From the NCBI GenBank assembly GCA_963828405.1, contig CAWHEG010000031.1:124001-188000 (forward strand): a stretch of DNA of 64,000 nt, written 5' to 3'. The stretch is from JANMJD01 sp963828405 (lineage in GTDB: Bacteria; Actinomycetota; Acidimicrobiia; Acidimicrobiales; Ilumatobacteraceae). Made by a program: the position numbers and the translations under genes. Below, in pieces: positions 44,987 through 53,175 of the stretch. Each line of letters opens with the position of its first letter. Within the stretch, counting starts at the first letter, position 1. The notes under the pieces are model-generated. The model had not been told where the DNA came from and made no database searches. It was given only the letters and a program-made list of their open reading frames with translations.

Positions 44987-47079
44987 CGGCCGCCGCCGCC
45001 GACACGTTCCCCCGGCAGTACGCCCGGACCCGCCGGCTGACCCTGGGCGAACCCCGCACGTTCACCATCTCGCCCGACGACCGGCGCGTCGTGTTCGTCC
45101 GCTCCCGTGGGGGCGACGACCCGGTCAACTGCCTGTGGACGATGGATCCGGACTCCGCCACGGAGCGGATCGTCGCCGATCCGAAGCTGCTGCTCGGAGA
45201 CGACGACGAGGAGCTGCCGCCCGAGGAACGGGCCCGCCGTGAGCGGGCCCGCGAATCGGCCGGGGGCGTCGTCGCCTACGCCACCGACACGGCGGTGACC
45301 GTCGCCGCGTTCAGCCTCTCCGGACGGCTGTTCGCCGCCGGCCTGCTCAGCGGGGTCAGCCGGGAGCTGCCGGTCGACGGGCCGGTGTTCGACCCGCGGC
45401 CCGACCCCCTCGCCCGGCGGATCGCCTACGCCAGCAACCGGTCGCTGCGCATCGCCGAGCTCGACGGGTCGAGCTGGGAGCTCGCCGGCGACGATGACGC
45501 CGATGTCAGCTGGGGACAGGCCGACTTCGCCGCGTCCGAGGAGATGGGCCGCTCCCGCGGTTACTGGTGGTCCCCCGACGGCTCGATGATCGCCGCCTGC
45601 CGCGTCGACACCTCACCCGTCCGCCGATGGTGGATCGCCGATCCCGCCCATCCCGAGCGGCCGGCCACCGAACACCCCTACCCGGCTGCGGGCACCGACA
45701 ACGCCGTGGTCGAGCTGTGGGTCCTCGCCCTCGAGGGCGGCCGCACCGAGGTGACCTGGGATCGGGCCCGCTTCCCCTACCTGGCGCGCGTGGTCTGGGA
45801 CGGACCGGCGGGCGTGCTGCTGACCGTCCAGTCACGCGACCAGCGCACCCTCGCCCTGCTGCGCGCCGACGCGGCGACCGGAGCCACGACCGAGGTGTGG
45901 CGCGACACCGACGACAGGTGGGTCGAGCTCTACCCTGGCGATCCCGGCCGTCTCGCCGATGGGCGCCTGGTCACGCTGGCCGACCGCGACGGCGTCCGGC
46001 GGCTGCTCGTCGGTGGCGAGCCCGCCACCCCGATCGACCTCACCGTCCGCTCGATCGTCCGGATCGGCAAGGCGCGGGTCACCATCGTGGCCAACCCGAT
46101 CGACGACGCGACAACAGCCCAGATCCACCAGTGGACCCCCGCCGGGTTGGCGGCGATCGAGATGTCGGCCGGGGTGCACGGCGCCACGGCCGGGGGAACG
46201 TCGCTGGTCATCCGCTCGCAGTCGCTCGGCACGACGCGCGCCGCGCTGTGCGTCCGACGGCCGGGGCGGGCCGACTCCCCGATCGCCAACCTGGCCGAGG
46301 AGCCACTGGTCTCGCCCAACGTGCGTGTGCTCCACCTCGGCGCCCGGCGCCTGGCCACCGCCGTACTCCTCCCCCACGATCTGCCCGAGGGCACGCGTCT
46401 GCCCGTGATCATGGACCCCTACGGCGGCCCCCACGCCCAGCGGGTCGTGGCCTCGGCGGCCGCTTACCTCTCGTCGCAGTGGTTCGCCGACCAGGGGTTC
46501 GCCGTCGTGGTCGCCGACGGCCGCGGCACGCCCGGACGGGGCAGCGAGTGGGAACGCGCCGTCCACGGCGATCTCGCCGCGCCCGTGCTCGACGACCAGG
46601 TCGAGGCGCTCGGGCTCGCCGCCGCCGAGTTCCCCGAGCTCGACCTGTCAAGGGTGGCGATCCGCGGCTGGAGCTTCGGCGGGTACCTCGCCGCCCTGGC
46701 CGTGATGCGCCGGCCGGACGTGTTCCACGCGGCCGTCGCCGGGGCCCCCGTCACCGACTGGCGGCTGTACGACACGCACTACACCGAGCGCTATCTCGGC
46801 GATCCGAACGACGACCCGGCCGCCTACGAGCGCACGTCGTTGCTCGTCGACGCCCACCTGCTCACCCGGCCGTTGATGCTGATCCACGGGTTGGCCGACG
46901 ACAACGTGGTGGCCGCCCACACGCTGCAGCTCTCGTCGGCGTTGCTCGCCGCCGGGCGCCCGCACGAGGTGCTCCCGCTGTCCGGGGTCACACACATGAC
47001 ACCTCAGGAGACCGTGGCCGAGAACCTGCTCCTGCTCCAGTTGGACTTCATTCGCCGTTCCCTGGGTGTCGGTCGCTGA
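44983..47079 (+). CDS. S9 family prolyl oligopeptidase / dipeptidyl peptidase IV-like
   Basis: This 698-residue protein has an N-terminal beta-propeller (DPP IV N-terminal type, about 30-420, with GYWWSPDG) and an alpha/beta hydrolase domain with DPYGGPHAQ, the nucleophile in GWSFGGY (Ser564), GLADDNV (Asp) and SGVTHMT (His671). These enzymes cleave short peptides, often after Pro. No signal peptide is present, so it is predicted to be cytoplasmic. The GTG at 44983 overlaps the upstream stop by four bases. Confidence 0.94.
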   Translation: MTAAAADTFPRQYARTRRLTLGEPRTFTISPDDRRVVFVRSRGGDDPVNCLWTMDPDSATERIVADPKLLLGDDDEELPPEERARRERARESAGGVVAYATDTAVTVAAFSLSGRLFAAGLLSGVSRELPVDGPVFDPRPDPLARRIAYASNRSLRIAELDGSSWELAGDDDADVSWGQADFAASEEMGRSRGYWWSPDGSMIAACRVDTSPVRRWWIADPAHPERPATEHPYPAAGTDNAVVELWVLALEGGRTEVTWDRARFPYLARVVWDGPAGVLLTVQSRDQRTLALLRADAATGATTEVWRDTDDRWVELYPGDPGRLADGRLVTLADRDGVRRLLVGGEPATPIDLTVRSIVRIGKARVTIVANPIDDATTAQIHQWTPAGLAAIEMSAGVHGATAGGTSLVIRSQSLGTTRAALCVRRPGRADSPIANLAEEPLVSPNVRVLHLGARRLATAVLLPHDLPEGTRLPVIMDPYGGPHAQRVVASAAAYLSSQWFADQGFAVVVADGRGTPGRGSEWERAVHGDLAAPVLDDQVEALGLAAAEFPELDLSRVAIRGWSFGGYLAALAVMRRPDVFHAAVAGAPVTDWRLYDTHYTERYLGDPNDDPAAYERTSLLVDAHLLTRPLMLIHGLADDNVVAAHTLQLSSALLAAGRPHEVLPLSGVTHMTPQETVAENLLLLQLDFIRRSLGVGR

Positions 47080-47099
47080 GACCGGCTACGTTGCGGTCG

Positions 47100-47504
47100 A
47101 TGTTGCCCGAGCTTCGTGACCTGTACGCCGGTGTCGCCGTCCATGCGACCGAGGACGACGAGCATGCCGCCGCCCTCGAACTGCTCATCCTCGTGATGCG
47201 TGCCGATCAGAGGCTGCGCCTCGACGAGAGCGAGGAGATCGAGGCGTTCACCGACGACCACGAGTGGGAGTCGTCGACGTTCTCGCTGGCCAACCGTTTC
47301 GGACCGGCCGTCGCCAAGGTCCGCGCCGCCCAGGCGATCGACGGCGGCATCGAGGCGCTGATCGAGGACATCGACCGACGGATCGCCAGCCGCGTCCTGC
47401 GGGCCGAGCTCGTCGCCGCCGCCCGCAACGTGGCCGACGCCGACGGCGACCGCGCCGCCGCCGAAGACCGCGTGATCGCCAAAGTGATCAGCCACTTCGG
47501 CTGA
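47100..47504 (+). CDS. TerB-like (tellurite-resistance/DUF533-type) helical protein
   Basis: The 134-residue, wholly helical protein has ATEDDEHAAALELLILVMRADQ near the start and ARNVADADGDRAAAEDRVI near the end. This is the duplicated acidic E-F-hand-like pattern of TerB proteins, where Asp/Glu pairs may bind metal. Its last codons (ISHFG-stop) lie inside the first unit of a 35-bp tandem repeat. It ends the plus-strand block and is convergent with prmC. Confidence 0.8.
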   Translation: MLPELRDLYAGVAVHATEDDEHAAALELLILVMRADQRLRLDESEEIEAFTDDHEWESSTFSLANRFGPAVAKVRAAQAIDGGIEALIEDIDRRIASRVLRAELVAAARNVADADGDRAAAEDRVIAKVISHFG

Positions 47505-47620
47505 TCACCGGTCAGCACGAGATCAGCCACTTCGGCTGATCACCGGTCAGCACGAGATCAGCCACTTCGGCTGATCACCGGTCAGCACGAGATCAGCCAC
47601 TTCGGCTGATCACCGGTCAG
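47486..47620. repeat. 35-bp perfect tandem repeat (3 full copies plus 30 bases) with internal hairpin
   Basis: Bases 47486-47520, 47521-47555 and 47556-47590 are identical 35-base units and 47591-47620 is a truncated fourth. Each unit contains a perfect 8-bp inverted repeat (GATCAGCC, loop ACTTC, GGCTGATC). The first unit carries the last codons and stop of the TerB-like gene; the last unit carries the stop of prmC (47617-47619) on the other strand. Without the extra copies the two stops would be only a few bases apart. Confidence 0.97.
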
Positions 47621-48510
47621 GCCCGGCGCCGTGCCGTGAGGTAGCGATCGTGTCGAGCGTGGTCGGCGAGGACCGCGACGTCGTCGAACCCGGCCGACCG
47701 GGCGAATCCGGCCGCCTCGGGGCCCTGCGAGGAGCCGATCTCGACGAGCAGCCACCCGCCCGGGCGCAGCCACTCGACGGCGCCGAGGACGAGGGGATGG
47801 AGCACGGCGAGCCCGTCACCGCCGCCGAACAGCGCGACGGGCGGTTCCCACTCGCCGACGATGGCCTCCAACCGGTCGTCGCCCGTGGCGACGTACGGCG
47901 GATTGCCGACCACCAGGTCGAACCGGCCGCGCAGCTCGGTCGGCAGGGCGTCGAACAGCGACCCGAGGGCGAGCGAAACGTTCGCCGCAGCCCGCCCGAG
48001 CCCGGCGAGGTTGGCCCGGGCGACGTCGAGCGCGTCGGGGGAGATGTCGGTCGCCCACACCCTGGTTCCCTCGAGGGGCAATTCGCCGGCGAGCGACAAT
48101 GCGATCGCGCCCGACCCGGTGCCGATGTCGACGACGAGGCGGGGGGCGACGTCGCCCAGCCGGTCGAGGGCGAGCGTGACGAGCTCCTCGGTCTCGGGGC
48201 GGGGGATCAGCACGCGCCGGTCGACCATCAGGTCGAGGTGGCGGAACGCCCACCGGCCGAGCACGTACTGCAGCGGTTCGCCGGCGAGCCGGCGGGCGAC
48301 CATCGCGTCGAGCCGGGCGACCCCGCGCTCTCCGGCGTGCTCGTCGAGCACCTCGAGCCACGCCGCGCCGTCGGCGCCGCTCGCCTCCTCGCACAACCAG
48401 CGGGCGTGCTGCGCCTCGCCGGCGAGCCGGCCGGTCGTCTCGACCCACAACGAGCGCCAGGACAGATGCCCAGGACCGGCTTCGGCGGGTGGCGGGGCAG
48501 GCTCGCTCAT
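47617..48510 (-). CDS. prmC: Release-factor glutamine methyltransferase
   Basis: The 297-residue SAM-dependent enzyme has VLIPRPETEELV, the SAM motif DIGTGSG (128-134) and the catalytic NPPY (203-206). It methylates the Gln of the GGQ motif in RF1/RF2. It immediately follows prfA, with the start overlapping the prfA stop (TGATG). Its stop is inside the 35-bp repeat array. Confidence 0.96.
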   Translation of the reverse strand: MSEPAPPPAEAGPGHLSWRSLWVETTGRLAGEAQHARWLCEEASGADGAAWLEVLDEHAGERGVARLDAMVARRLAGEPLQYVLGRWAFRHLDLMVDRRVLIPRPETEELVTLALDRLGDVAPRLVVDIGTGSGAIALSLAGELPLEGTRVWATDISPDALDVARANLAGLGRAAANVSLALGSLFDALPTELRGRFDLVVGNPPYVATGDDRLEAIVGEWEPPVALFGGGDGLAVLHPLVLGAVEWLRPGGWLLVEIGSSQGPEAAGFARSAGFDDVAVLADHARHDRYLTARRRA

Positions 48511-49574
48511 CAGGCCTCGTTGGACAGCTGCCGCGCCCGTTCGTCGGTGGCCAGCGCTTCGACGACGGCATCGAGGTCGCCGATCAGCACGTCCTGTAGG
48601 CGGTAGATGGTGAAGCCGATGCGGTGGTCGGTCAGCCGGTTCTCCTTGTAGTTGTAGGTGCGGATCTTCTCCCCGCGCCCGCCCCCGCCGATCTGGGCGC
48701 GCCGCTCGATCGACAGCTGGGCGTTCTGCTCGTCCTCGCGTAGCTTGAGCAGACGGGCCCGCAGCACCGTCATCGCCCGCGCCCGGTTCTGCAGCTGGCT
48801 GCGCTCGTCCTGCATGGCGACGACCAGGCCGGTGGGCTTGTGGGTGATCCGCACGGCGGAGTCGGTGGTGTTGACCCCCTGGCCACCGGGCCCCGAGGCG
48901 CGGTAGACGTCGATCTGCAGGTCGCCGGGATCGATATCGACGTCGACGTCCTCGGCTTCGGCCAGGACGAGCACGGTCGCCGACGAGGTGTGGATACGGC
49001 CCTGGCTCTCGGTGACGGGTACCCGCTGCACCCGGTGGGTTCCGCCCTCGAACTTCATCCCGCTCCAGGCGTCGGCGCCCTTGATCTCGAACGTCACCTG
49101 GTTGAGCCCGCCGAGGTCGGACGGGTCGCTGGAGAGCACGGCGACCGTCCAGCCCTTGCGCGCTGCGTAGCCCAGGTACATCTCGAACAGGTCGCGGGCG
49201 AAGAGGTTGGCTTCCTCACCACCCTCGGCGCCGCGGATCTCGACGATCACGGCCTTGCCGTCGTTGGGATCGCGGGGCAGCAACAGCAGGCGCAGCTGCT
49301 CCTCGTAGCGGGCGACGTCGGCCTCGGCCGCGGCGGCCTCCTCCCGCCACATCTCGCGGTCGTCCCCGGTCGAGCCGGTGAGCAGCTCGCGGGCCTCGTC
49401 GAGATCGGCCAGTCGGATCCGGCGGGCCCGGAAGCACTCGACGAGCGGGGTCAGCTCCCTGTAACGCCGTGACACCTCGCGCAGGCGTGCCGAGTCGCCG
49501 ATCACCACCGGGTCGGACAGCTGCGCCTCGACCTCGGCGAACTCGTCTTCCAGGCCCTGCAGTCGCTCGAACAC
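48510..49574 (-). CDS. prfA: Peptide chain release factor 1
   Basis: This 354-residue class I release factor has the peptidyl-tRNA hydrolysis motif GGQ (230-232, in GPGGQGVN) and the codon-recognition tripeptide PVT (186-188, in RVPVTESQG), which is the RF1 form rather than the RF2 SPF. It recognises UAA and UAG. RF1 does not read UGA, which is relevant to the UGA-containing gene at 10106. A GTG at 49574 is used as start. It is translationally coupled to prmC. Confidence 0.97.
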   Translation of the reverse strand: MFERLQGLEDEFAEVEAQLSDPVVIGDSARLREVSRRYRELTPLVECFRARRIRLADLDEARELLTGSTGDDREMWREEAAAAEADVARYEEQLRLLLLPRDPNDGKAVIVEIRGAEGGEEANLFARDLFEMYLGYAARKGWTVAVLSSDPSDLGGLNQVTFEIKGADAWSGMKFEGGTHRVQRVPVTESQGRIHTSSATVLVLAEAEDVDVDIDPGDLQIDVYRASGPGGQGVNTTDSAVRITHKPTGLVVAMQDERSQLQNRARAMTVLRARLLKLREDEQNAQLSIERRAQIGGGGRGEKIRTYNYKENRLTDHRIGFTIYRLQDVLIGDLDAVVEALATDERARQLSNEA

Positions 49575-49624
49575 CGGGTGGCGAGGCTACCGGTGATCCA
49601 CCGGCGACGATGCCGTCGTGGCGC

Positions 49625-50629
49625 TCAGAAGTCGACGGCGCGGACCGAGGCGGGCCGGCGAAGTCGCTCGGCGAGGAGCACCGTCACCGGGTGGACGTCG
49701 CGGGCGGGCACGGCGAGCACGAGCTCGGCGTCCTCGACGCCGAGCGCCGCCCTGGCGTCGGCGGCGAACGGCACCAGATCGAGGTCGATGCCAACCGATG
49801 ACACCACCACCAGCGGATCGCCGCCCACCGATGTGCCACGGGCCACACAGGGAATCGGATCCTTCAGGTTCGTCCTGGCCACCGGCGGGGGCGCCGCCTC
49901 CAGCGTCTTCGCCCCGACCACGGCCGGGTCGGCGATGATCCGGGCACGCAGCCGGCGCTCGGCGCCCAGCCGGTTCAGCGGATGCCCGGGCACGCCCGGG
50001 CGCCTGTGCTCGCCGACGGTGCGCACCACCCGGGCCAGGGACTCGACGGTCGGGACGTTGCCGTGCATCAGACCGAAGGCCTCGCGATCGTGGGCACCGA
50101 CCCCCACCTCGAGGCGGGCCTCGCCGCTGTAGGCGTCGAGGACCACCCGGCACACCTCGAGGCCGTAGACCTCGCCGACGAGCACGCCGTGCTCCTCCAC
50201 CGGATCGGCGCCGCCGGCGACGATCAGGCCGCGCAACGCCGCCACGGCGTCCGGAATCGACGCTGGCGGCAGGTACGGCTCGACGAGGGCGGGGAGCAGG
50301 GTGCGGTCCTCGACGTGCCACACCACGGGTGGGGACTCGAACTGGGCGGCGCGCCGGGCGAGCATCCCGGTCGCGCGTTCGGCGAGCAGGTGCACCGTCG
50401 AGGCGCCCTGGCGCCGGCCCCACGCCAGGGCGGGGCCCAGCGACCGCTCGGGCCGTTCGTCGGCGAGCACCCATGCCTCACCGTTGCGGACCAGGGCCGC
50501 GCCCCCCGGCCAGACGCCCGGTTCGACGGCCGCCTCACCGGCGTGCTCCCGAACGAGGGCGGCGAGCTTCACGGCGAGCAGCCGGCTGCGGCGGGCGGGG
50601 TCGGCGGCCGGTGCCGTAGGCTGGGTCAC
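49625..50629 (-). CDS. Conserved-looking protein of unknown function
   Basis: The 334-residue product is soluble in character, with no signal peptide or membrane segment. Readable segments are a helix RRSRLLAVKLAALVREHAGE, LADERPERSLGPALAWG, VWHVEDRTLLPALVEPYLPP and a C-terminal strand-helix part AELVLAVPARDVHPVTVLLAE. No known family is recognised. The GTG start at 50629 lies in the loop of a strong hairpin (50613-50646). It sits between the DUF1501 gene and prfA on the same strand, 50 bases before prfA. Confidence 0.75.
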   Translation of the reverse strand: MTQPTAPAADPARRSRLLAVKLAALVREHAGEAAVEPGVWPGGAALVRNGEAWVLADERPERSLGPALAWGRRQGASTVHLLAERATGMLARRAAQFESPPVVWHVEDRTLLPALVEPYLPPASIPDAVAALRGLIVAGGADPVEEHGVLVGEVYGLEVCRVVLDAYSGEARLEVGVGAHDREAFGLMHGNVPTVESLARVVRTVGEHRRPGVPGHPLNRLGAERRLRARIIADPAVVGAKTLEAAPPPVARTNLKDPIPCVARGTSVGGDPLVVVSSVGIDLDLVPFAADARAALGVEDAELVLAVPARDVHPVTVLLAERLRRPASVRAVDF

Positions 50630-50646
50630 GGGGCCCAGCCTACGGC
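50613..50646 (-). promoter_or_regulatory. 13-bp perfect hairpin enclosing a start codon
   Basis: Bases 50613-50625 (GCCGTAGGCTGGG) and 50634-50646 (CCCAGCCTACGGC) are perfect inverted repeats with an 8-base loop. On the minus strand the loop is CCCCGTGA and includes the GTG start (50629-50627) of the downstream gene. The hairpin begins 29 bases after the DUF1501 stop (50676). It could terminate that transcript or hide the translation start. Confidence 0.7.
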
Positions 50647-50675
50647 CCGGCCTCCCACCGAGTCGGGGGGCCCGC

Positions 50676-53162
50676 TCAGTCGAAGTAGCCAACCACGTCG
50701 GCGATGACGTGGGCGGTGCCGAAGGCGTTGGCGATCCCGATCGCCCCGTCGGGCCCCAGCTTGACGAGCACCAGGTTGGCCACGGTGAGTCCCGGCGTGT
50801 AGTTGAGGCTCGACGCGGTCGGCATCGGCCGGCCACTCGGCCAGACGGTCAGGAAGCTCGTCGCGCTGGGCCCGGTCACCGTCATGTTGAGGACTGCGGC
50901 AGTGGCGGTGGCCGGCACGCCGGCCCGTCCGGCGACCTGCATGACGAAGGTCCGGTTGTCGAGCGCCCCGTTGCGGTAGATGTTGTTGCGCGTGTCGAGG
51001 ATCCGTTCCGGGCCCACAGGCCTGTGCCGCCCGAGCGCTTCGGCGGTGAAGCAGCCGACCACGTCGGCGATCAGGTCGACCTGCCCGAATGCGTTGTAGA
51101 TGTCGACCTTCCCCTGGGCGCCGACCTTGGCGATGACCAGGTTGGCCACGGTCTGGCCGGCGACGAAGTTGAGACTCGAGGCGTTCGGAAGGCCCTCGCC
51201 GTGGGGCCAGACGGTGAGGTAGCTCTCGGCGCTGGCGCCATCGACGGTGACGTTGAGCACGACGGCGTCGACCCCGGACTCGGGCACACCGCTGCCCGGC
51301 ACACCGGCCACGGCGAGCGAGACCGTCCCGCCCCGGCCGACCTTGGCCCGAGGCGCCCCGATCCCGTTGCGGGTGTCGAGAAGCCGGAAGGGTTGCAGCG
51401 AGAGCAGGCGGTCGTTGGGGCTCTCGCGGAAGTAGCCGACGACGTCGGCGAGCGCGTGGACCTCGCCCGATTCGTTCCAGATGCCGATGCGGCCGCCCGC
51501 TCCCGGCTTCATCACGACCAGGTTGGGCACCGTCTGACCGGCGGTGAAGTTGAGGCTCGACGCGTTCGGCCGGGTCTCCCGGGCGGGCCACACGGTGAAG
51601 TAGCTCGGCTCCGTACCCCCGACGGCGGTGACGTTGAGCGCCACGGCGGTCACGCCTGCGCTCGGGAGCCCACCCCGGCCGTAGGTCTCGACCTCGACGG
51701 TGGTCCCGGCGCCGAGGGGGACCCGCCGGCCGCCGATGCCGTTGCGGGTGTCGAGCAGCCGGAAGGGCTGGAGCGCGACGTAGTCGCCCGACAGGGCCGG
51801 CGGCGGCGGACTGAGGGTGCCCCCGGCGCCCGGGCCGTTCTTGAACAGGCCGAGGCGAGGGAAGGCGCCGCCAAGGATCTCGTCGGCGCCGCCGCCCATC
51901 CAGCCATCGAGCACGGTGGCGTAGACACTGCGGAAGTCGACGTGGTGCGCGAGGCCGTCCCATCGCCGCAGCCCGGCGAGTGACGGGTACTGGCCGTACA
52001 GCCCGCCCTGGATGCCCGAGCCGATGGTGAACAGGCAGCTCGCCGTGCCGTGGTCGGTGCCGAGCGAGTCGTTCGGGTAGGGCTGGCGGCCGAACTCCGA
52101 CACCGTCAGCACGGTGACCCGGTCGCGGTATGCATCGTCGAGGCTGACGAAGAACTGGCGCAGCCCCTCGTCGAACTCGGCCATCCGCAACGGGTGCATC
52201 CCGGGCTGGTTGTCGTGGCTGTCGAAGTCACCCCAACCCACGTCGAGCACGCGCAGGCCGATGTCGGCGTTGATCAGCCTGGCCGCCAGCGTCAGCTTCT
52301 TGACGATCTCCGACTCGGGGAGCGGGGCGGTGAACAGCGGGCTGACCGTGGCGGCCACCTCGAGCTGGTCCCGTTCGGTCGCGGCGATGGCGTCGTGCCA
52401 CGGGCCGCGGCCCGATACGCCCGCCGAGTAGGCGCGCACCCCGGCGTACAGCCGTTGCTCCCACTCCTCCCCCGAGGAGCCGAACGCCCCGCCGTACTCG
52501 GGGATGCCCGTCGCCCGTCGTACGTTGCCGACCATGTGCAGCGGCACGCTCGTGCCGATCGTGGCGGCCCGGAAGGCGTCGAAGTCGCCGAGGCCGTCGA
52601 GCCACCGGCCCAGCCAGCCGCTGGTCGGCGCGCCCGTGCCGGCCCGACCGGCCATCCACGTCGCCATCGACGAGAAGTGGCTCCGGTCGGGGTCGGGATA
52701 GCCGACGCCCTGGACCACGGCGACCTGGCCGGCGTCGTACATCGACTTGAGGAACGCCAGGTTCGGGTGCAGCCCGACGGCGGCGTCGAGGGCGAGCACC
52801 TGGTTCCCGGGGACGGCCAGACCGCCGCGCACCCGGGCGTAATCGGCGTTGCCGTAGGGGACGAGCGTGTTCAGGCCGTCGTTGCCCCCGAACATGACGA
52901 TGACGACGAGGATGCCGTCGGTCGGCCCGATCGGGGTCGCCGCCCAGGCGTCGCGCAGCGAGGCGGGCAGCAGACCGGGCACGGTCGAGGCGTCGAGTGC
53001 GCTCACCGCCACCCCGCCGACCACACCGTAGGCCACGGCCTGGAGGAACCTGCGCCGGCTCCAGCCGGCTGGATCGTCATCGGCGACCGACAACAGCCGT
53101 CGGGCGTCGGCGGATTCGAGATCGGGGCCGGCATGGCGCGCCCCGGTGTGTACGAAGGTCAT
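50676..53162 (-). CDS. Tat-exported DUF1501 protein with three RLLDTR repeats
   Basis: The 828-residue product has a twin-arginine signal (SRRRFLQ, about residues 35-41, then a hydrophobic stretch), a DUF1501 domain of the alkaline-phosphatase-like fold (VVIVMFGGNDGLNTLVPY; GVGYPDPDRSHF; FDSHDNQPGMH; SEFGRQPYPN; GTDHGTAS), and three C-terminal repeats at 461-585, 586-713 and 714-828. Each repeat has RLLDTRNGIG (RILDTRNNI in the third), an AVxLNVT strand, TVWP, ASSLN(F/Y) and ADVVG(Y/C)F. These repeats occur on secreted actinobacterial proteins and are probably beta-rich surface-binding modules. It is coupled to DUF1800, 13 bases upstream. The substrate is unknown. Confidence 0.93.
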   Translation of the reverse strand: MTFVHTGARHAGPDLESADARRLLSVADDDPAGWSRRRFLQAVAYGVVGGVAVSALDASTVPGLLPASLRDAWAATPIGPTDGILVVIVMFGGNDGLNTLVPYGNADYARVRGGLAVPGNQVLALDAAVGLHPNLAFLKSMYDAGQVAVVQGVGYPDPDRSHFSSMATWMAGRAGTGAPTSGWLGRWLDGLGDFDAFRAATIGTSVPLHMVGNVRRATGIPEYGGAFGSSGEEWEQRLYAGVRAYSAGVSGRGPWHDAIAATERDQLEVAATVSPLFTAPLPESEIVKKLTLAARLINADIGLRVLDVGWGDFDSHDNQPGMHPLRMAEFDEGLRQFFVSLDDAYRDRVTVLTVSEFGRQPYPNDSLGTDHGTASCLFTIGSGIQGGLYGQYPSLAGLRRWDGLAHHVDFRSVYATVLDGWMGGGADEILGGAFPRLGLFKNGPGAGGTLSPPPPALSGDYVALQPFRLLDTRNGIGGRRVPLGAGTTVEVETYGRGGLPSAGVTAVALNVTAVGGTEPSYFTVWPARETRPNASSLNFTAGQTVPNLVVMKPGAGGRIGIWNESGEVHALADVVGYFRESPNDRLLSLQPFRLLDTRNGIGAPRAKVGRGGTVSLAVAGVPGSGVPESGVDAVVLNVTVDGASAESYLTVWPHGEGLPNASSLNFVAGQTVANLVIAKVGAQGKVDIYNAFGQVDLIADVVGCFTAEALGRHRPVGPERILDTRNNIYRNGALDNRTFVMQVAGRAGVPATATAAVLNMTVTGPSATSFLTVWPSGRPMPTASSLNYTPGLTVANLVLVKLGPDGAIGIANAFGTAHVIADVVGYFD

Positions 53163-53175
53163 CGCATGGCTCCGT

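Noticed and set aside
47486..47620. Possible small CRISPR array
   Set aside because: The 35-bp units are directly contiguous with no unique spacers, and the flanking genes run into the repeats. It is a tandem repeat.
48510..49574. Release factor 2 with programmed frameshift
   Set aside because: The tripeptide is PVT and there is no internal frameshift site, so it is RF1.
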